Assembly: GCA_950295325.1 (NCBI GenBank)
Contig: OX485804.1
Span: 28,272,001 to 28,336,000 of the forward strand
Origin: Polytrichum commune
Taxonomy: Eukaryota > Streptophyta > Polytrichopsida > Polytrichales > Polytrichaceae
DNA: 64,000 bases
Direction of reading: 5' to 3'
The position numbers and the translations under genes are program-made. Below the pieces are notes generated by a model. That model worked only from the letters and a program-made list of their open reading frames with translations, was not told the DNA's origin and searched no databases. Below are positions 58,501 through 64,000 of this stretch, piece after piece (position 1 is the stretch's first letter; each line of letters begins with the position of its first letter).

Positions 58501-59390
58501 ACACGTTAAGATTTTGCGATAACCATGTGGAAGTCAAAGCCACATCATGGCCTTGGAAACAACTCATGGGAGGTTAGAAAATAGGCTTAGAGCATCCAAG
58601 GCTCATCATTGCTCCTTGCCAACTAATTGATATTTACAAAATAGCTAGTAGTTCACAATAATTATGAGGGAGAAAAAAATAGGTCTTATATGCCAACTCG
58701 GAGGCGTTTGACTAAAGTAAGCTCCATCCAAGCTTCTTGATGGACTCATTTGATTTTTATTACCAAATGACTTTACTTGAGTGCCACGAATCCCCAGCCG
58801 GTTTCTGCTCTAATATGTTTAACAAGGATTTTTGAGGCTCAAAGCCTTCTCAAGTTGGGATCGTTTTTGAGATTGGAAATGTGTAAACGCGGAGTTATTA
58901 ATTAAGACTACTAACCTTATAAGATTGATGTAATCGACGTCTCCTTGGAAGGGACTTTTCGATGGCTTTCCGATCAACTATCTTCTCGTCATGGAATACC
59001 ACATGGCAACTAGGAAGTTGCATTTGGACAACTAGGAATCGAATCGAATCGAAGCTTCAATTATTACCCCATCATCTTGAATTCACATCATCAACCCATT
59101 TCAAGTTCCGAGTCATTTCAGTGAATTCAAAATGATATTTCCTGAATCAAAAAAACGGACATGAAGCCACGTCAAGGGGGAATCTCTTATTTGCATTTGG
59201 AATCTGGAGTTTCACTAACTTAATTTCAACTCTCGAGCCTGAAATACCCCAAGCTCAAACTTAGTTTCATTGCAGGTTTCACATGCTTCGCGCATGAATT
59301 TCACTAAAACTGATATCTGCACTCAGGTTGACTCCTTTGTCAACACTCCACAGTATTTTGAAGGCTTACCAGTATAACAAACACATGGAA

Positions 59391-59436
59391 TCTATCTATC
59401 TATCTATCTATATGTATGTATGTTTGTGTGTGTGTT
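59391..59436. repeat. compound (TATC)n-(TATG)n-(TG)n microsatellite
   Basis: Tandem TATC units turn into TATG units and then TG. A second, similar tract of TG and ATGT units lies near 59588-59622. Confidence 0.9.
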
Positions 59437-60526
59437 TTTACTGTGGTTGTCATGCGGACGAATAAACAAAAGTATAAGTTTTTGTGATTTACTCTTGACC
59501 CAAGATGATTTATACGGGTAAAAAGTCAACTTAATTGCACATATCAGTATAACAAATGCTACTCACTCTTTGCAAATTTCTAGACCATATGTGTGTGTGT
59601 GTATGTATGCATGTATGTATGTATGGTTTTTTTCACAACCAGTTGAATCATGCTTTTAAATGAAAATATGACTAGGGTTGTCACAAGATCTCTCAACAAC
59701 CGTATCTCTCATCCATCCTACCATAAAACTTGACACCCTTTAAGTTTGTTGTTGGTGTTATCTCAAACGACCCCACATACACTAATTTAGAGTCTTTAAA
59801 ACTAATTCTAGTATCAAATCAACTTCTCACAAAATATCTACACTACATACTATTTTAAGGCTTTTTGGGTTGGATGAAATGAGAGGTACACTTGTATACT
59901 CTCTCCCTTACTTAGAAGAAGGACAAATTCTCTAAGTTGCATTATCCACCATATTAGGTACTCCAAAAGGGGCCAAGTCATGGTGTGACTTGATTTCCTA
60001 AAACCCGGTCTAATGCTTGAAGAGATGGTGTCCTACGTACTAACAAGTGCCAACGCACATGGGTTGGGAAAGATATTTCGCAAGCAATAATCAGAGAGGA
60101 AGGCCACCCTACTCCTCACTTGCACTTTTCATTCTTCCACCTAGCCGAATTGAAAGAGAGATATTTGTTGCGATGGTCAAAAAGATTTGCGAGTTTTTCA
60201 ACACATCCACTTCATTGGAGTTATCCGTATAGGTAAAGCATATGCAACCTTGGGTTTAGTCCCATGCCTCAAGTTTATGAGAATCAAACACAAGGTCATT
60301 CAAGTATTTTTAATGCTTAAATTATCATACACAATGAGTGTTGGCATACTATTAGAAACCGGGTTTTCTAGCTCGACTTACGAGTATGGGGACTGGGCAA
60401 AACACGGAGGCAAAACACCTTATATTGCATCACGGTACACCGTGATCAATACAAGGTTAACGGGCTCACATTCATGCCGGTACCAAGATACGGGCGTTAT
60501 TTTTTCTTTTCTTTTCTATGGGGACT

Positions 60527-60934
60527 GGGGCTAGAGCTCATGCCATTTGGGCGGGCCCCAACTAACCAGACCATGACCCCATCATGGGGGGACGAGGGTG
60601 TGAAGACAAAGGCCCGCGATCTAGCACCCATTGGCAACCCCACCAAATTTTATCTTATTTTGATCTCGACTGACAACTATTTTGAGGCTTCAAGGTGAAG
60701 TGCACTCAATATGGGATTTGTGGGCAAGCGGCCTTCAAGGATGCAAGGGCAATTTTATTTTATTTTTTGGGAATTGGGCGTAGGGCAACAGTTGTCGGTC
60801 GGGATCAAAAAATAGAATAAAATTTGGCGGGGTTGCCGGATTGCGAGTACTGGCCCTAACCACTCCTTCCCCACCATGATGGGATCATGGCCTTAGCCAA
60901 CTAGGGCCTGCCCAAATGGCACGAGCTCTAGCCC
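60527..60934. mobile_element. long foldback element (M7)
   Basis: The left arm starts GGGGCTAGAGCTCATGCCAT and continues through TTGGCAACCCCACCAAATTT and AACTATTTTGAGG. The right arm is the reverse, including CAACAGTTGTCGGTCGGGAT and AAATTTGGCGGGGTTGCCGG, ending GGCACGAGCTCTAGCCCC. The arms are about 160 bases each, diverged, around a loop of about 85 bases that includes AAGTGCACTCAATATGGGAT and GGGCAAGCGGCCTTCAAGG. No coding frame is seen. No target duplication can be assigned. Confidence 0.65.
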
Positions 60935-61199
60935 CAACCCTAGCAAGGTAGGCCAAGCTAGCCCTGCATAGGTTGATCTAGCATTCATGACAAAAAATCT
61001 CATGCCCACATTCTATTCTAAATCCCAAAATTCTCTCCCAAAATTTGAGATGGGAAAAGGAGCTCCCCAAAGCTTCACCCAACCTTCAAAATGGGATGTG
61101 ATCAGCGAATTTTATTTGGGCGATTATTCGCATTTAATGCTATATCCTAAATGATGCCACGAAATTCCCTATTAGAATAATCAAATCTAGGTGTCCCCA

Positions 61200-62101
61200 A
61201 ATCGCCCAAATCTACCATGAGTAGAAGTAGTAAAACTCCTCCATGTTGCCCCCACCTCCCGCCCATTCCGTCACGTCGCTGTTGGGTCACCTCGCCGACC
61301 CTACACATCGGCGGCCCATCCCTCCACTCCGCCACCTTATGTTGCCGGATTCTCCACGTCGCTCCTGGCCATTCGCGGCCACCTGTTCATATGGATGAAG
61401 CCCTTTCGCATACTGGTAGATTCATCCGCTGGTTCCATTCGCGGCGAACTTGTGCATTATCCACTCTCTCCAGAGTCCAAAGTCCAGATCTGATAGACAA
61501 TGTTGTGCATGGTTGTTCTGTTGAGGCCGTTAGAGTTGGAGGCTTGGAGACACATTGAAGTCTGGGCATTTTTTAGGTAGGGTTTGTGCACAATTCTCAT
61601 TGCATTCACTAATGAGGATGAGGATGGGTGTGGGTATAGGGAATGAGCGTTACAGAGTTGGGAGTGGCGACATCTTATTTATGGAATCTACAATCAGCAG
61701 GTATGTGCATTGTTGTTTTCCGAAGTGGTATGTGCAATTGTTGTGTGTGCATTGGTGCATTGGCGTCGCCTTTGCCCGATCTGGTTTTCTATGATTGCCT
61801 GTTGTGTGTACATTGGCGTCGTCACCTTTGCTTGATCTGGTTTTGTGTGATCGCCTGGTGTTCGCCTCGCCGCTCCACATCGCCTGGCTACCTGGGAGTT
61901 GGTTTTGTGTGGTCGTTTGTGGATCTGCGATCCCCTACTCCAACGTTTCTCATGACGACACCTGCTAATCCCTCCACCATGTCACCTGCATCCGGGGCAT
62001 CGTCCCCTGCTCCGGCAGTTGCAGTGAGTGTAGGTGGCAATTGCTCTACCATGACAATGGCGCCTGCATCTGGTTCTAGAAAACGTCCCTCCTTCAAGTA
62101 G
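61200..62101 (+). other. GC-richer open frames before a hAT-like exon pair
   Basis: Between 61210 and 61560 lies a 113-codon plus frame rich in Pro, Ser and Arg. From ATG 61952 runs a 50-codon frame (…NPSTMSPASGASSPAPAVAV…) ending at TAG 62099-62101. That frame is the same as the exon that follows at 62111, so the stop alone divides them. They may be the 5' part of one gene, interrupted by a stop or by an unseen intron. No domain is recognised. Confidence 0.3.
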
Positions 62102-62110
62102 AGGGTGTTG

Positions 62111-62975
62111 ATGATCATCCATGGGGGAGAATTATCAACTGCTGCAATGCAAGAGGTTGTCCAGATCTCTTCAACCATTTTTTCTCCCACCCCACTGCAT
62201 GTACCTGCTCCATTTGAGGTTGATGCATTGGACATCAGTGGGTCCCCATTCACTGTCGATGCACCTTCAAGTGGTGGTAGCAACAACTTTGATGGCTTCC
62301 ATGAGCAATCAAACACCCAATTGCTACCAACCTCACATGAACCTCCAACAAAGAAGCGAAAATTTCCAAAAAGAAGGTACCTCCTAAACTCTAAACCCTG
62401 GCTGTATTTTTTGGGGAGTAATGCATTGGCTGAGGGCTGAGGGCTAAGATTATTCTAAAATGTCGCCTCAATTTCCAAATTCTAAGCATGTGTCATTTCA
62501 ATTTCTAACATGTCAATTGATGTGTGATATTTTTTCTTTCTCAAGTTTTGACGTGTACTCATTCTTGAGGGCCTCAAATGAGGCCCTCAAGAAGGAGGAC
62601 AGCATAGGAAGTGGCCCCTAAACTCATAATGTTTGGGGAGACACGTGCATGGCGGGTTTTTGGCGGGGGGGGGGGGATGTTTTTTTGGCATTTTGAGGAT
62701 ATGTTTTTGATGATGTCTTGTTTCTCACTGGTTTAGGGTGGTTTTGGTGCAGATTTCAAGAAAATTGGGCAGCAAAATACCCATGGTCTCAACAGGACCC
62801 TCAAAGGGATGGTACATTTGACAAAGTTCGATGTATCATCTGTTCTAAAGTAAATGGCAGAGACAAAATATTGGATGCAAAACATTACACATTGACATCA
62901 TTTCCGTACAAGGATGTCGTTTCAAATTGGAGAGCTTGCAAGCCGAAGCGCGGCCGATATGCACTTGGTGTTTGA
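62111..62975 (+). CDS. hAT-transposase-like zinc-finger protein, partial
   Basis: Two exons fit: 62111-62376 (or further upstream) and 62753-62975. The donor is AGAAG|GTACCT and the acceptor GTGCAG|ATTTC. The joined frame runs from an acidic, Ser-rich N-terminus through a nuclear-localisation-like KKRKFPKR into FQENWAAKYPW and VRCIICSKVNGRDKIL, with LDAKHYTLT. A W-x-x-x-(F/Y)-P-W segment, then C-x-x-C and a DKIL…K…TL string, is the layout of the N-terminal zinc finger of hAT-type transposases and related host proteins of the TTF-type/BED-like kind. The frame ends at a stop at 62973-62975, soon after. No DDE catalytic core or dimerisation (hATC) region follows in the remaining kilobase, so this is a truncated or incomplete gene. 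Confidence 0.45.
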
Positions 62976-64000
62976 TTTGCATAGAATGAGGCATTTAGGG
63001 GGTTTTTCCCACTTCTTCATAACTATTTAGAATACAAGGATCTTATATAACTTCTACTTTTAAGAGCCTACATCTCATACGGCTTATTGGCAATGCATGC
63101 CATTGTAAATAAAGAAGTGGTTTCCTCCTAAATTTTTTGTGACGTAATTTGTGGGATGTAATTTTGCATATTTACTGCTGTATTTCCTTGTTCCAATAGT
63201 GGCCTTGCAATATTTTTTATTTTTTATTTAGCTAAACTTCCAAAAGGCATCACAACAAGTATCGCATTTGCATTCCTCTACTGTCCATTTTAGATAGCGG
63301 CAATTTCATTCTACCACACATTTCATCGCAATGTTTACAATTTCCTTACATGTTCACATAGCCGAAACTGCAATGTAAAAAACCATTATAATAGCCATTT
63401 CACCCCCCAGTAAAAAGTGAAATTTTTTTGCTGGATGCGATACACGATGAGCTAACGAGCACGTAATACAAAGTTTTCTCAAAGAAAAGGATCAAACCCC
63501 ACGGGTTTGCCCCCTTTTTGAGGGACGCTACGGATAACTCTATTTACTAGAGTAGTATTTTTATTTGGCATTGATGTATAAAAGTCCAAATGGGTACAAG
63601 TTACGTGGGACAAACCCGTAAGTGTCTGTGGTGTACCTTACCTAGCTAATTGTCATGTTCCCACATCTGCTCATTATTGCCCAAAAGATGTGTACCTACT
63701 TGTAGTTTACCCTTCACTATTGGACGCTAGGCTAGGCTATGGGACCCTCCCCTCCGACTTTGTGTTAAATTTCACCGTGCACTCGGGCATGGGTGATGCC
63801 TATCCTATCTCATGAGGTGAGAGGGAGTTGTTGCATACAAACGTACGTTCGGATTCATCGTCCACTCAAAACATGCCGCAATTGATGTGTTGTCCGGAAG
63901 TTAGAATAATGGTATTTCATGTCACCAATTCTAACCTTCCTTGCTCATTACTAAGTTACTTGTGTTTCCTCAATACTAACTATAATTGCTCAATACTAAT
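62976..64000. other. intergenic, nothing recognised
   Basis: No gene, tRNA or structured repeat is visible to the end of the window. A stretch of G at about 62665-62676 lies in the preceding intron. An exon continuing the hAT-like frame may lie beyond the window. Confidence 0.35.

Noticed and set aside
57590-60850. A 3.2-kb element bounded by inverted copies of the GGCCGCTTG module
   Set aside because: The right-hand copy lies inside the complete M7 foldback, so the left copy is better read as a separate fragment of that family.

Overview
This is a piece of nuclear genome from a land plant. It holds spliced genes with GT-AG introns, a class I trehalose-6-phosphate synthase with 18 coding exons, and a DUF642-like protein (a family centred on plants). 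About two thirds of the window is gene-poor and full of small non-coding inverted-repeat transposons (MITEs). No prokaryotic, viral or organellar gene block is visible, and no tRNA, rRNA or CRISPR array was recognised. The divergence of the DUF642-like protein and the odd TPS N-terminus would suit a lineage away from the well-known flowering plants, but the sequence alone does not fix the taxon.

Layout. Bases 1-2400: dispersed repeats, no gene. Bases 2408-5510 (+): a GC-rich two-exon DUF642-like gene, preceded by two tandem truncated copies of its own 5' region. Bases 6250-6990 (+): an intronless, frameshifted copy of a CNOT9/RCD1 gene (CCR4-NOT subunit), very probably a retropseudogene. Bases 7000-19200: gene desert with repeats, a possible transposase relic and MITEs. 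Bases 19234-27376 (-), with a leader exon near 28872-29130: a TPS1-type trehalose-6-phosphate synthase. All 18 exons could be joined in one open frame of 1021 codons. Bases 29800-48600: a second desert with the densest MITE content, including a nested insertion and two inverted copies of a roughly 500-bp Tourist-like element. Bases 48624-54386 (-), with a probable leader exon ending at 56471: a ten-exon gene for a protein with a Cys/His-rich N-terminal finger and UBA domains. Bases 56750-61200: repeats, an AT-rich stretch and a foldback element. Bases 61950-62975 (+): two exons of a hAT-transposase-like zinc-finger protein, apparently incomplete.

The genes do not form a pathway. TPS makes the sugar signal trehalose-6-phosphate in the cytosol. 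The UBA/finger protein looks like a ubiquitin-linked regulator. The DUF642-like protein would be a cell-wall or apoplastic protein. What they share is architecture: both minus-strand genes appear to have a non-coding leader exon separated from the start codon by a long intron. The main novelty lies in the repeat landscape: a dispersed family (called DR-A here) in at least ten copies on both strands, several MITE families, and a 90-bp tandem repeat that still resembles a protein repeat.
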